Source: Micractinium sp. NFX-FRZ (Eukaryota; Chlorophyta; Trebouxiophyceae; Chlorellales; Chlorellaceae). From it: a DNA stretch of 64,000 nt. The stretch is from positions 1 to 64,000 of the forward strand of contig JAPTJF010000205.1 in NCBI GenBank assembly GCA_029339195.1. The letters run 5' to 3'. Shown here one piece after another: positions 34,849-46,690 of this stretch; positions within the stretch are counted from its first letter, which is position 1, and the number at the start of each line of letters is the position of its first letter. The notes beneath the pieces are model-generated. The model ran no database searches. It was not told where the DNA came from and saw only the letters and a program-made list of their open reading frames with translations. A program made the position numbers and the translations under genes.

Positions 34849-34877
34849 CTCATAAAACACCCCTGTAATTCGTAGTG
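34849..34877 (-). repeat. Right terminal inverted repeat of the CACTA element
   Basis: 29 bp, inverted copy of 33127-33155. It is followed directly by the TTG target-site duplication. Confidence 0.9.
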
Positions 34878-36737
34878 TTGGCGCCAGTTCCCTCGTTGAT
34901 GCATTGTTCACTGTGAGGTATCGCTCTCGTGCTCCCAGACAGCCACCATGATCATGGGACGGCCGCAGCCTTGTAACTGGCCTCCTTGGAAGGCGGCTCA
35001 GCCGGCTGCCCAACCCTGGTGAGTCCAAGTCCGATCAGCAGGCTGGAGAGCCCAAGGCAGAGGCAAGCGCGTCAAGAAAAGCAGGGGGCAGGCGGGGCGG
35101 GAGAACGGGCGGTGGTGGTCGTGGCGGCGGTCGTGGCGGGCGGGGCCTCAGGCTTGGCCGCAAGGCTTGGCCGCAGGGCCGCCGCTCTCAGCCGCAGGGC
35201 ACCATGAAGGACAGTGGGTGCTCTGGGTGGTGAGGTGTGCGGGCGCAATAGGGCGCTGCAGAGTGGACAGCAGGTGCAAAAAACGCTGCTGCAGGGCGCT
35301 TACAGCCCCGCTCCCAGGCTGACCGTGGGCGCGCGCTCCCCGGCCTGCCTCCGTCTCCCTAACCCCTGCAGTTTGCACCATTTGAGCCACAGACCTCCAA
35401 CCGGCCCATGCTGTGGCTCTTAATCGTGCAATGGGCAGCGCATCAGGTGGGTTCCCAAAGCATGAAACTAGCCGTGGGGTTGAGAGATGTGGCGGCCGCT
35501 GGCGGGGCACCGCAACTGCATTGTACTCCCCCACCTTGCAATCATCATGTGCTTGGACAAGCACCAGCAGGGATTCGGTGTGCCCCAGGCGCGGCAGCCG
35601 TGCAGCGCACAAGCTCATCAGCGATGCACATAGCCCCACCACCCGCCCGCGTGGCCTAGGCGCCATAGCTCAGCCGTGGCGGAGGCCACGCTGGGGCTGT
35701 TGGGGCTTTGTACATTACTGAAGAGCTTGCACGCCGTACAGCTGCCGTGCCTGGGGCCTTGGTGCACCTGGATACTCATTGAAGTTTGCTCGCACCTGCT
35801 GCTGGCGAGCAATGCATGCTGACGAGGTGGGCGCGGCCGGTGTGCCTCCAGACTGTGAGCGGGACCAGTGAGCCCACCCAGCCAACATCCACCGCCACCA
35901 GGTCGTGGATGATCTGCGGCGCGTTCTCGCACAGCATCTTGCTGTGCGAAAACGCGACGCAGACCATGCACAACCTGGCCGGTGGGATGTGAAGGATGGT
36001 TGGTTGGTGAATGGCCGGGCAATCTTGCCTGGCTGCGGTGGTACAGGTGGGCAGGAGGAGCGGGGGACACGAGTTATGTGGAGTGTAGGGCTGAAGGCTG
36101 ATCTGTCTGCTCATTGATGTGTCAAAAGGGGTCAGGCTGGGCAGCAGCGCACATACGGCATGCCCTTCTGCCCTTCTGACCCCGCTCTGCTGCACATCCC
36201 GGGTTCCCTCCCTGCCGACTTTTGACACTGGCCAATGCCCCATGCCAATGGCCATGCCAATGGGCATAGCACGTTTGGGCAGAGCCGCGATTGGACATAG
36301 ACATCTGGCAGACAGTCAATCCCCTCTCCGTGCCGCCCCGCCTACAACACCCTTGCCTACTTACTGTTCATCACTAGTGGACCGCCCCGCCAGCCGCAAG
36401 GGGTGTGCCTCCCGCCCACATCCCACACAGCACTGCTGTTCCCACTCCCAAAACCCTGCACCCCCTTTCCCACCCAACCCAGCTCACTTGTGCGGGCACC
36501 CACCCGTGGGGGCTGTTGGTCAAAAACTTGCTGCGGCCGTGGCATGTTCAACCTGCACGCCCGCTCATGGAACTTGTGGAGACCCGCATTTGCCAGCCGG
36601 CCTGGCATCTCTGCCTTCAGCTGGCGATTGCGGGTCTGCCCAAGTTTACAAGCGGGCATGCAGGTTCACCATGCTGCGGCCGCAGATGGCGGCACCTGGC
36701 GTCATTCCCCCTGCTTGGTGGTGTGACTCTGGCTGTT

Positions 36738-37334
36738 GGGGTGCCGCGGCAGGAGTGGGTCGCCAGCGCCAGGCACAGCTTTGCTGCCATGCATGCAGGC
36801 CTCATGCAGCGCTACGCAGAGCGGCTGATGCATCACACTGGCGGGACTGCCGAGCAACAGGAGCTGGCCGGGCGCATCGCAGGTGGGTGGGGATGGAGAG
36901 TGCAGTGGGGGCTGCGGGTTTCAACCAGGCTTCAGAAGCAGCAGGGACCCGAGCCAAATGATGAGCGGGTAGAATCCCCCAGCCAGTGGCGGCGCCCCCA
37001 CCTCTGCCCTGCCATCCCTTCCTTCCTTCCTTCCTTCCTTCCTTCCTTCCTTCCTGTTCCATCGTGTACGTGTACGTGTACTCCCTGCACCACTGCCCTG
37101 GCCAACCGCTCACTCACCCCTCTCCCCCTCTCTCCCTCCCCCGCCTCTTCCCCCCAGCGGCCTGGCAGGCCGGAGCTGGTGGCCGGCATTGGGGTGCTGG
37201 TGGGGCTGCCCGAGGTGGCGGTGGAGCTGCAGCTGGGGCCGGTAGCCTTAAGTTTGATGGCAGGGGAAGGGCAGAGGAACGGCAGGACATGGTATGCAGA
37301 GCAAGAGAAACTATGGGCAACGTGCGAGGCATGA
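36738..37334 (+). pseudogene. Possible gene relic with two exon-like segments
   Basis: Segment 36738-36881 reads well (MQRYAERLMHHTGGTAEQQ, then ELAGRIA) and ends at a good GTGGGT donor in phase 1. The next good acceptor (37157/37158, after a C/T tract) opens a frame reading RPELVAGIGVLVGLPEVAVE, but in phase 0. The phase clash, the lack of an upstream start exon and the later loss of coding character suggest a decayed gene fragment. I do not recognise the family. A missing exon or a different donor could rescue it. Confidence 0.25.
37017..37055 (+). repeat. CTTC tetranucleotide microsatellite
   Basis: About nine tandem copies of a four-base CCTT/CTTC unit, followed by a short ACGTGT repeat. 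Confidence 0.85.
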
Positions 37335-37933
37335 GTGTAAACATCGCAGTTGCAATTTGGCAATAGGGGAGCGATGCACATGGCAATAGGCGTGCACACG
37401 TGCCATCCGGAAAAATCAGGGGGGGTATCTCAACGTTAGTGGGTGGTGCCCTAGTCCTGACAGGTGACCAATGGTCTCCCAACATTGGGCAGTCGCGTTG
37501 GCGGCAGCGGTGGGCAACGTCAGCGCTCAACTTATGCCCCCTTTACTGTGCATGCACATACTGCTGTGCCAAAACATTCTGGTTGCTGCCCACCGGCCCC
37601 CAGCCACAGCCAAGACCCCCCCTAGTATCTCCGTTCTCCCCAGTACCTCTAAATCCAGCCTTGCGGCATGCCCAGTTATCCTGCTGCCACCCTGCCACCA
37701 TCCCGCTGGCCACGAGCTGAGCTAAAGGTTTGCGCATTCAAATGGTTCCAGTGGACAAATGAGGCAGGAAACGCTCGCCGCAACGTTTTTTCTTTTTTGG
37801 GGGGGGGGGAGGGGGGTTAAGGTTTTTATGGAGCACAGGGGGTGCCATGTACCAATGGGGCCCGACACCACTGCCCGCCCGCCAGCTTAGCACGCGCCTT
37901 GCCGTCAGAGCTGCGGGCTTGTATCCAGCAGAT

Positions 37934-37938
37934 TTACA
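37934..37938 (-). terminator. Putative UGUAA polyadenylation signal of gene I
   Basis: TGTAA on the minus strand, 123 nt after the stop codon of gene I. Confidence 0.5.
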
Positions 37939-38060
37939 GAGGAAGCAGCAACACAGGGGAACGGAGAAAATCACAGGCGCACTGCCGTTTCCAGTGAAAG
38001 CAGGGGGAAGGAATCACCGCAGCAGTCAGGCAAGCATTGCCGTGCGCTGGGACCACACAT

Positions 38061-41000
38061 TCAGTCAGCTGCCGCTCCCGCTGCCGCTGCCGCTGCCGCC
38101 AGCGCCTTGCACGCCCCTTTGTGCCCTGACCAGCTCCAGTCTGCGTGCGAGCAGGCGGTGGAGCAGTAGTAGGCCGACTTGCAGGCGCCGCAGCGCTTGC
38201 AGCCCTGGCCCTGCCTTGCCGCCGGGCCACCCTCCAGCGCGACGTTGCTGCAGCGCAGGTACGCGCAGCTGCGGGCCGCGGCCGCTTCTCCGATACTGGC
38301 TGCTCCTGGTTTTGCCACCGCCGGCATTGCAAGCAGGCGGTGCAGCACGGCGGCGGTGTCAGCGGCCGGCTGCAGCAGCTGCTGCATCAGCTCCACTCCT
38401 GGCCCAGCCTGCTGGCCATCCGCTGCCGCTGCTGTCTGAGCCAGCAGCGCTGCCAGGAGGCACTCGGCATCTGCCAGCTGCCCCGCTGCCTCAGCTGCCT
38501 GTGCTGTGCCCGGCTGCGCCAGGCTGGCAGCTGCTTCCCCAAGCACGGAGGAGTGAGCATGCAGAGCGGCCTGCTGCACCGCCACCACAGCTGCGCGGCA
38601 CTTCTGCAGCGTCTGCAGGGCAGGGCAAGGCAACGAAAGGGAAGGCATCTGCTGTCAGACTCTGCTTTGTGTTACTGCTGACGAATCAAGAAGCATTTGC
38701 AGTGCATGTACGGCAGGTGGACAGACAGTTGATCAGGTTGGGAGCATGCGCAAGGGGAGGGGCCTCCAACAGAGCGCAGCAACAGCCAAGGAGGGCGCAC
38801 CATCAAATCGAAAAATGATAGATCCAGGGTCAACACACAGCCAGCCTGCGTGGAACAAGCCCCCTAACTCACCTCGTGCCTCGACTCAGCCTCGTGCTCT
38901 CCCAGCTGCGCTGCAGTCTCCACGGCCTCGGCCAGCAGCCCGCTGCTCGCCAGCGCAGCTGCCAGCCGGCTGTTTTGGGCTGCCACATTCAGCAGTTGCA
39001 CCAGCGCTGTGTAGCGGGGCCCACGGGCGGGCGGCATGCCCACAGGGCCACCCTGCGTGGAATGGAGGGGCATGAGGGCGGGTGGGCAGCAGGCAAGCTG
39101 GCAGCCCGAAGCGGGCGGAGCCGGGGCGGGGAGCACGGCAGGCGGGCATGACCATCCGGGCGGGGCCGCCGGAACAGAGTGCGGCGCCGGCATCTGGCTT
39201 TGCATGACAGTTGCATGCGCACACAGCTGCGCTTCAATGCCAGCTGGCGCCTCCAACTGCCTGCCCACCTGTGGCAGCGCTGCCAGGGCCTGCTGTATGT
39301 GTGCCAGGAAGTCGGCTCCAACTGAGAAAGGGCTCAAGTTGGCGACGCCACCCATGGCAACGGCTGCCACCCGCAGGCCGTCAGAAGTGACCTTCTGGCT
39401 ACCCGCTGCCAGAGGCCCTACCGCCTGCACAGCCTCCGCATGGGCTCCACTCAGCGCCCTCAGTGAAAGGTCCACGCTGCAGGCAGGGGGGGCAGGCAGG
39501 CCGGGGGGGTGGAGAAAGTTGCCAACAACACTGGAGAGGGCTGGGTAGCGGCGTGCGGGCGACAACTGCAAGGAAGGGAGGATGGGTGTGACACGGGTGC
39601 CCACACAGGCCAGAGTTGTCTGCACCACAGCACAGAGGAAGATGCAGGCAGCCCTGGGCATGCAGGCAAGCCGGTGACCACCCGGCACAACCGGCAGGGG
39701 CAGCCGCTCACCTGTTCCCCCACTGCTGCGCCCCGTCGCCTGCCGTGTCGGTGCGGCGCATCAGGTCGTGTGCCCGGGAGAATATTTCATGCAGCCCAAA
39801 GAGCAGGAAGCTCCACATGTCTGGAATGGCGTTCATGCTGCAAGCCCGTTCCAAGGCTGCCAACCGTCTGCTGCTGTCCGCCGCCAGCCAGTGCAGCAGG
39901 CGGCAGCTGGCACTGTGCAGCTGCCACAGCTGCGCTGGCAGCCCCGCCTGCGCTGCCAGCACGTCTTGCGGCGCCCCAGGCATTGCATGCGGATGCAGCG
40001 TCAGAAGAGAGGGCGGCATGTTGCACCACACATTTTCTAGCAGCAGAAGCGACAAGCGCGCAGCCGCCAGCTTCAGCTGCTCCCCCGCCAGCTGGGCAAA
40101 CCGCTCGTTCAGCTGCCCAAGCAGCGGCTGCAGCCGCACCCCTGCGTCTGCCGCTGCCAGCCACGCCGCAAAGTGACCAGGCGGCGCCAGGCGCCCGCGC
40201 ATGCTGCCGGACAGGGACAGTGACGTGGCAAAGTTGGAGCACATGACGGCCACAAAGGCCGTGTCGCAGGCGCCGCCGGCTACCTGGCCCTGTATGACGG
40301 CCGCAAGGTGGGGCACCAGCTCTACCACTGACCAGCCGGCTGCAAGCACCTCTTGATGGCAGCGTGTGACCGGGTGAGCGCCGCTACTGCTGCTGCTGCT
40401 GCTGCCGCCACCGCCGTTGCCGCCGCTGTTGCCGTTGCTGCCGCCAGTGCCCGCTGCCGCCTGCTGCTGTGCTGTCAGCATTCTGTAGGATAGCTGCGAC
40501 AGCAGAGCCACCGCGCTTCTCTGAGCCCCGGCAAAGGCGCATGGGCACCACACCTTCCGGCGGCTGGGACGGCAGCGCCCGCACCAGCCGCGCTGCTGTC
40601 TGCACCACCGCTGCGCTGCCTGGCTGGCTCATGCTGCTGGAGACTGCTGCCTGCATGCTGGGGACTGCCAAGATTTCAAACAATGCGGGAAGCCACACCG
40701 CAAAATCTGCATCGGCGCCAGCCGCGGTGCCCAGCAGCACGTCTGCGCTTGCGGCGGCGGCCAGTGCCGGCAGGGCGTGGCGCAGCAGCACCCGCGCCAC
40801 TGCCGCTGCCAGGAGAGGCTGGGCAGCCAGCGCCTCGGCATGGTCGGCAAAACAGGGGACTCTGGTGATCAACTGGAGCAGCAGGGTGTAGTATAACAGG
40901 GCTTTTGTGCCTATGTCTGCAGCAGGCACACAGTAGGGGAGGGAGGTTGGCGAGCAGGCAGGCAGAGGCGGGGCCAAGGCACCAGCTCTGGGCAGGGCAC

Positions 41001-41843
41001 GCTTGCCAGCTGGCATCGCATGCCTGTGCTGCCGCCTCTGCAATGCAACCGAGCACCTCCCGCTGACCAACTCCTTCCCCTCCCCTCACTCCCTCCCCCT
41101 CCTCCCCCATCCCCAGCTTGCCTTCGTTGCGCTCGCGCGACGCCAGCAGCGCGGCCGTCAGTGCGTCTAACCACGGGAGAAGGGCCGCGGGCTTGCCGGC
41201 GCCGCCAGCAAACGCAGCCTCTGCTGCTGCCGTTGCCGCGGGCGATCCGCCGCGGAGCATGTTTTGGCCCACGCTTGTCATTGCAGCCACCTGGGTTTCG
41301 ACCAACACACTGCCCCGCACACCGCCCAGGGCGCCAGCATCGGAGACCACAGCCCTGAGCATCGCCGCCCCTGCCTCCCACAGCAGCCGGCAGGCGGCAG
41401 TCACCCGCAGCGCTTCGTTGGCCGTCAGCTGCAGATCGAATGCGAGGTGTGTGCAGGCAATCAGCGCGTTGCAGCCTGCCTGCATCAGGGTGGGGCCGTG
41501 GGCGGTGCCCACAGCCGCCACCGCCGTCAGCCCGCCCACGGCATCTGCTAGCGCCAGCACCTGCCTGCACGCAGTAAATTTGGGTAAGCGAGCAGTTACT
41601 AACTGTTAGTAGCAGAGCAGCGAGCAGTTGGCAGTGCAGGGAGGGCCTCATTCAACTTGCTCACCGCCTCAGCTGGTCTCTGTCCGTGCCGTGCAAGCTA
41701 ACACAGGAATCGCCAGTAACACGCTGGAGGAGCGAGGAGCTGTGTAGCAAGTTGCCAGCGTCTGCAGGCGGGAAACGGTGCTGCGCGCAGCGTACAAAGG
41801 CCTTGCGCAGCTTCACGATCCTCTCTATGACTATAAGCGTCAT
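38061..41843 (-). CDS. Gene I: large helical protein with C-terminal MYND zinc finger
   Basis: Proposed exons: 41843-41665, 41564-41122, 40916-40585, 40520-39712, 39476-39269, 39052-38873, 38612-38061 (900 residues). Residues 1-820 are Ala/Leu-rich and predicted helical with no family I recognise, broken by a Gly/Ser-rich linker near 350 (GGNGGGGSSSSSSS). The C-terminus holds a MYND finger: C-x4-C, C-x2-C (in CKRCGACKSAYYC), C-x3-C and H-x3-C, all Zn ligands present at about 833-885, followed by an Ala-rich tail. MYND fingers usually bind partner proteins. Two junctions are unusual. The exon 2 donor is either GC (GCAAGC at 41121) or a GT site 54 bp further (GTCAGC); both keep phase. The exon 3-4 junction needs a 64-nt intron (40584-40521) or reflects a 1-nt frameshift. 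Confidence 0.75.
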
Positions 41844-42859
41844 CGAAAACGCGCACTTCACGATTCAAACTTGCGGGAGGCATGGGGAGGCATCAGAAGG
41901 CAGGGCGCCCGCCCGCTGCGCACAGCGGTGGCAGCGGCGGTTTGCGGCCCAGGCCCAAATTGGATGTGGCGCTGCGTCTCCCAAACAAGGCTTGTCCACC
42001 GCGTCTCGCACCCATCAACAGCCCACCGATCACTGAGATTGCACATAACGGACGGCCACCTTTGCAGATGGCACGGAGCCCGGCCCCCCGCCCCCTGCCA
42101 CCTCCAGTTGAGAAGTCAACTGCCACCCTGACGGCATGCATGACATGACGACCAACTGGGGTTCACATTGGTTCTCGGGATAATGACAGCTGGCAATATG
42201 TTGCCCGAAATCCTGCAGACAGCGTGTGCACTGGTTGCAAAGAGGGGCGAAGAATCGTGGGCGCGGGCGCTTGTTCTGTGGAAGCACGTCATGATGCTTG
42301 ACCAGTCGGAGGGATGCCCAGCCGGGCTATGGGCAGTGTGCTTGGGATGCAGTGGCAGTGCGCAGGCAGCGAAATAGGCGAGGAGACGAAAGCTACATCA
42401 AAGCATGAAAGAAGAGAGGGTGGAGTCACAGGGAGTATGGCACAAGCCGCGGTGGGCGGGCGACGAGGGGGTCCACGACACGCTACCAGCCAGAGGAAGG
42501 GTGAGCTAGCTCACGCCTCCCAAGAGCCCAAGAGTACTAAGGGAATGAAAGGAGGAGGGGAACAATGAGGCGCAGCAATGATGAACCCAAGGTCACGAGT
42601 GCCCACTGCAGGTGTGCCAAGGCCAGATGGGGCAGGCAGGCAATACTTGTCGTACAAGAATGGAACGGTTGAATGGGGCACAGGGTGGCATGGAGCGCGG
42701 TCAAGTGGGTGGCCACCACAGGGGCGGGACAGTCGCGGCAGGGAGCTGTCCTCCCCTTGATGCCTAGTGTACACAGCATCCGTTCCAGCGTCGTCGTACT
42801 GCCAGCCAGCGTCCACTTGGGCTGGCTGGCGAACATCAGCTGCGCCACAGCTGCTGCTG
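41844..42859. other. Intergenic region between genes I and J
   Basis: About 1 kb with the promoter side of I and the 3' flank of J. Short open frames on both strands lack splice support. No repeat, tRNA or TGTAA for J seen. Confidence 0.5.
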
Positions 42860-45800
42860 CTACACGTGCTGCTGTTCCAGCGCGGCCGCCGACCCTGCCG
42901 CTGCCTCATCCTGCTCCTGCTGCTCATACGTGTGCACTTCCTCAAACCCAATGTCCACGTCTCCAAACAGCTTGAGCCCCCCGCCGTCGCCAGCTGGCGC
43001 AGCAGGCACAGCGTGGCCACACCCCAGCGTGGTGCGCGGCGAGCTGCGCTCCAGGCTGGAGCCTAGCAGGCCAGCAGAGGTGGCAGGGCTGGAGCTGGGC
43101 GGCCACTGGCTGCTGCTCCCCCGCCGGGAGGGCTCCTCCAGGCTGGCGCTGCCGCTGCTGCTGCCGCTGCCCAGCTTCTGCAGGGCACCCCTGCACCAAC
43201 AACAGGGACAGGCATGGGAGGGGCAGACCGGGGGCAGGCGGGGGGCAACATGAGCGCACTCGCCACCAGGCGGGGCAACCGCGGGGGCACCGGGCGGGGG
43301 TGCCTGACCAGCTAGATGGCCAGCAAGCGCAGATGCATACGCACATGCAGGCATGACACGCGCATGCGGGCACATGGGCAACATAATGGTCCCCGTCACG
43401 TCGCTGCACCGGTGCAATGGGTCAAGAGGCAGGAGCGGGGGGCAGGCGAGCACCTGAGGCCGTGGACGGAGATGTCGTCGCCCCGGGCGTGGGCCGAAGC
43501 GTCGCGGCCGGCGTGCTGCGACCCCTCCCGGCTGCTGAACGCGGCGTGCTGCTGGAAGCGCATGCGGGCCTGCTCAAACTTGCTGACCGTGGGGCGCACA
43601 ACCTGCGGAAGCGCACGGGTGGTTGGGGGGGAGATGGGGAGAGGGTGAGGCAGAGCGGAAAGGGTGGACACATGGAGCGGGCGCCCGGGAGGGGTGCTTG
43701 GAAGGATGATGGCCTGTGCCACGGCTGTGCTCCCCTTGACCCAATGGGGCAGCAGCTGTACTGTGCGGCACGGAAGCACGCTCCGTTTGACGGTCCACCG
43801 CCCGCTGTAAACATGCCCCAGTTTGCGCTGTGCCTGCATGGCCCCGCAGGCACCGGCGGGCCCTGCCGGCAGCAGCCATGCCTCACCTGCGCCCCCGCCG
43901 CCCGCTCCTCAATGTCCCGGTACAGTGCCAGCATCTCAGGCGGGGTGGCCACGTGGCCAGCCAGGATGTCTTCAGCCCGCACCCCCGCGCCATACAGCTG
44001 CGCGTTCAGGTTGTCGTTGAGGGAGGTGAAGCCGACTGCCGGGCGGGGGCAGGGGGGCAGGCAGGGGCAGGGGTGGGGCGCAGTGTGAAGCAGGCGGAAG
44101 GCAGTCAGGCTGTTGTTGTTGAGAGGGAGGTGTGAAGCCAGCTGCATATGAGGGCCGGGGGGTGCGGAGGGTGGCGCAGAGGGCGAAACGGGCCGGAAGG
44201 TGGGCAGGTGGGTGCAGGACTGCAGGCACGCTGGCGCTAGCGGAGTCCCCCATTCCACCCCAGCCCCGGTAGTGGCTGCTGCCGAGGCAGGCCAGCGGGG
44301 CGGCTGGCAGGGCGCAAGGCTGCAGCAGGCTGGCAGCGCTGGCGGCGCACCTCGCAGCGACGCGTCCCACATGAGCCCATCGGACACCATGGCACAGTGG
44401 GGCTTGGTGGAGTTGGGGGAGAGGGAGAGGTCGCGGTGCCTGCGGCGGCAGGCAGGGCAAAGGCAGGGCAGCTGGTGAGAGCGGAGCAGCGCAGGCAGCA
44501 GGCAGCTGGCTGCAAGGCACACACTGTCTGGCGCCTTGTCACGCATCGGCACGCTGGTGGCTCGACTGCACGCCCGCCTGAACGTCCATCGTCAGTGGTC
44601 GGCATGCCCCGAGCACAGCATGTGCCCACCGCCTCCTCCACCCGCCCTCGTCCCTACCCTTGGCCCCGTGCACCAACCTCTACTCCAGACCCTCCCATCT
44701 CCCCTTGGGCTATGAGTGCCCACTCCAGCGGCCCTCACCCAAAGGGTTCTGCTTGTTCAACCCGTGCTTTAGTTGTACTTGCTCACCCACATATAGCGGA
44801 TGCCACTCTTCAAACCCACCCCGCCCCCTTTCTCCTCACCTGACTGGCTTCACAGGCGCATGCCAGGGTGGGCAGGTCCCTCATTCCCCCGTACCAGACC
44901 ATCCCGCCTCCCCCCTGCTGCAACTGCCCGCTCCCCAACCCTTCACCCAACAAGTTGCACTTATTCACCCCTCCCCACCTGACTGGCTTCACGGGCGCAT
45001 ACACATCCAGCGGGTCCAACTCCCCGGGCAGCGTGGCATCCAAGGATACCGTGCCGGAGCCGCGCGTGAAGGCAGCCACCTGCTCTGCCGACTGCAGCAC
45101 GTACACCGCCCGGATGTGCTGCGCCCCCAGGGTGACCCCCAGGCTGGCGTAGCGCAGGCGCAGGAAGACGGGGGCGGACCAGGCGCCGCCGGGCAGGCGC
45201 TGGATGACGAGCGCGTCGCCCCACGTCATGCCGCCCAGCAGCCCCACCTTGCGCTGCTTCACAAATGCCAGGCCCTGCGGGTCGGGTGGGGGTGGAGGGC
45301 CAGGGGCATGAAAGTTGGGAAGTGAAAGTGTAAGAGCGGGATTGGGGGGCGGGCAGGCGGGCAAACAGGTACATAGGCAGGCGGGAGAGCAGGCAGGTGC
45401 AGAGGTGGCACGGCAGACATTTGAGGCAGTGATGCAGAATCGCTCGACCGATGCGGCCGGCTCCCAGGGCCACCCCACTTTACCTGCCCTGTCCCCCCCT
45501 GCTTCTCCCCAGGCCTGCCCCAGACCAGCCCATGCCGGCACCTGCCCGCCCACCCCCACCCGCCCGCACCTTGCAGAAGCGCAGCGCCGCGCTGGGCAGC
45601 GGCGGCTTGCCCCCCACCGACTGCTTGGGCGCCTGCAGCTCTTGGACCACCGCACGCGCCTTCCGGCACCGCCGCCGCAGCTGCGCCGACACGCGCAGGT
45701 TGTAGGGGAGCAGCGGGCGTGGGGAGGGCGCTGCCAGGACCAAGGGAAAAGTACCGCCGCTGCTGCTGCCGCTGACGGCGGCCACTGCGGCTGCGGCAGC

Positions 45801-46175
45801 CACCTGGTCAAGCTGGCTGCTGCTGCTGGCTCTGCTGCTCCAAGCGCGTGACATGCTGCGGTGTGCCGGCAGGCCCGGCTGCAGCCGCGTCGGCTGCTGC
45901 AGGGCCAACCGGTCGAGCAGGCCCAGAGAGCTCTGCTGTGGCGTGCTGGGCTGGTCTGGGGCGGACCGGCGGGGCAGCTGCAGGCTGTCATGCTGCGGTG
46001 CCTGCGGCGAGGCAGCGGAGGAGGTACACACACCCTTGCTGGCGCCGCCGCCACCGGCGCCACTGCCTGGCGTCGCAGGCGGGGCTGCGGCTGCACCCTC
46101 ATCGCACGCTTCCGCCTCCGCGAATAGCTGTTGCAGCTGCGTCAGAGACGGAAAAGCGCGGAGTGAAGTTGCCAT
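42860..46175 (-). CDS. Gene J: SYLF-domain (Ysc84/DUF500) protein
   Basis: Six exons in phase: 46175-45570, 45274-44979, 44439-44351, 44035-43887, 43602-43454, 43190-42860 (539 residues). Residues 1-170 are low-complexity Ser/Ala/Pro. From about 175 the SYLF domain begins (NLRVSAQLRRRCRKARAVV...ALRFCK), continuing with GLAFVKQRKVGLLGGMTWGD, APVFLRLRYASLGVTLGAQ and VYVLQSAEQVAAFTRG, and ending near FTSLNDNLNAQLYGAGVRAE and the ATPPEMLALYRDIEE helix. SYLF domains bind phosphoinositides and, in fungi and animals, actin; they act at membranes and endosomes. The C-terminal 160 residues are Ser/Gly/Glu-rich. An ATG further up at 46313 is also in frame, but the TATA box at 46268-46274 favours 46175. 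Confidence 0.85.
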
Positions 46176-46267
46176 TGAGCTTGCGCCACCGCTGCTAGGG
46201 TAAGGGGCCAGTGGCCCCAGGAAACTTCCAGGGCGCGTCAGGCCGCGCGATCGGGGCCTTCCCAACG

Positions 46268-46274
46268 TATATAA
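46268..46274 (-). promoter_or_regulatory. TATA box of gene J
   Basis: TATATAA on the plus strand, TTATATA on the minus strand, about 93 bp upstream of the chosen ATG of gene J. It is the only clear TATA motif near a start codon in the window, and it lies downstream of the alternative ATG at 46313. Confidence 0.45.
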
Positions 46275-46690
46275 CGGTAAGGGCAAGCGCATTTCACTGG
46301 CTGTGGCCTGCATGTCATTCCCGCCGCCGCTGCCGCCATGTGGGCAGTGCCAGCGAGGGCGGCGCCAGCCTCACAATATCCAGAGTGGATGAGGGGCATG
46401 CCCTGGCTTGTGGCATGCTCGCCAGAAGGCACTGTGAATGCTTGCAATGCTCACCTGACGTCTCATCCCAAAATGAGTCGAGAAATTGGTGCTGTGGGCA
46501 GACGCTCATTGCGTCCGCCCGTCCATCTGCCTGACCGACTAGCCCTGCACACATCCCTGCCGCTCATGCTGTTGCATGCCATTGCATGATATGAACATAC
46601 ACATTACCCCTAAGACGCGTCATGCCTTCTGTGCCACACAACTCGCACGACGCGGATGGCAATGACCAGCTCTTGTCAAATTCCTGGACC

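Larger units (their letters stand above)
33127..34877. mobile_element. Non-autonomous CACTA/EnSpm-type DNA transposon (1,751 bp)
   Basis: The left end at 33127 begins CACTACGAATTACAGGGG and the right end at 34877 is its reverse complement ending in TAGTG. The terminal inverted repeats are 29 bp with one mismatch. Both flanks carry TTG (33124-33126 and 34878-34880), a 3-bp target-site duplication, which is the size this superfamily makes. Both subterminal regions (about 33160-33350 and 34640-34840) are dense in short repeats of CCATTAC/GTAATGG, CCCATAAC and GTTACGGGG in both orientations, as expected for transposase-binding sites. Inside I find no DDE-type transposase, so it is probably non-autonomous. 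The longest ATG-initiated frame (34389-33925, minus, 154 codons) starts with a Cys/His cluster, C-x2-C-x4-HH-x-C, of unknown meaning. Confidence 0.85.
34878..38060. other. Gene-poor region with possible exon relics
   Basis: About 3.2 kb without a gene I can close. Exon-like frames occur at about 35860-35985 (minus, LCENAPQIIHDLVAVDVG) and at 36738-36881 and 37158-37255 (plus), but no consistent gene joins them. A CTTC tetranucleotide run lies at 37017-37055 and a T-run/G-run pair at 37787-37825. A TGTAA (minus) at 37934-37938 fits the end of gene I. Confidence 0.45.

Noticed and set aside
36405..37334. 309-codon plus-strand open frame
   Set aside because: Its first 100 codons and its middle run through intron-like C/T and CTTC repeat DNA; only short parts look coding, and these are reported as a relic.
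46176..46313. Longer N-terminus of gene J from the ATG at 46313
   Set aside because: The TATA box at 46268-46274 would lie inside the coding part; kept only as an alternative.
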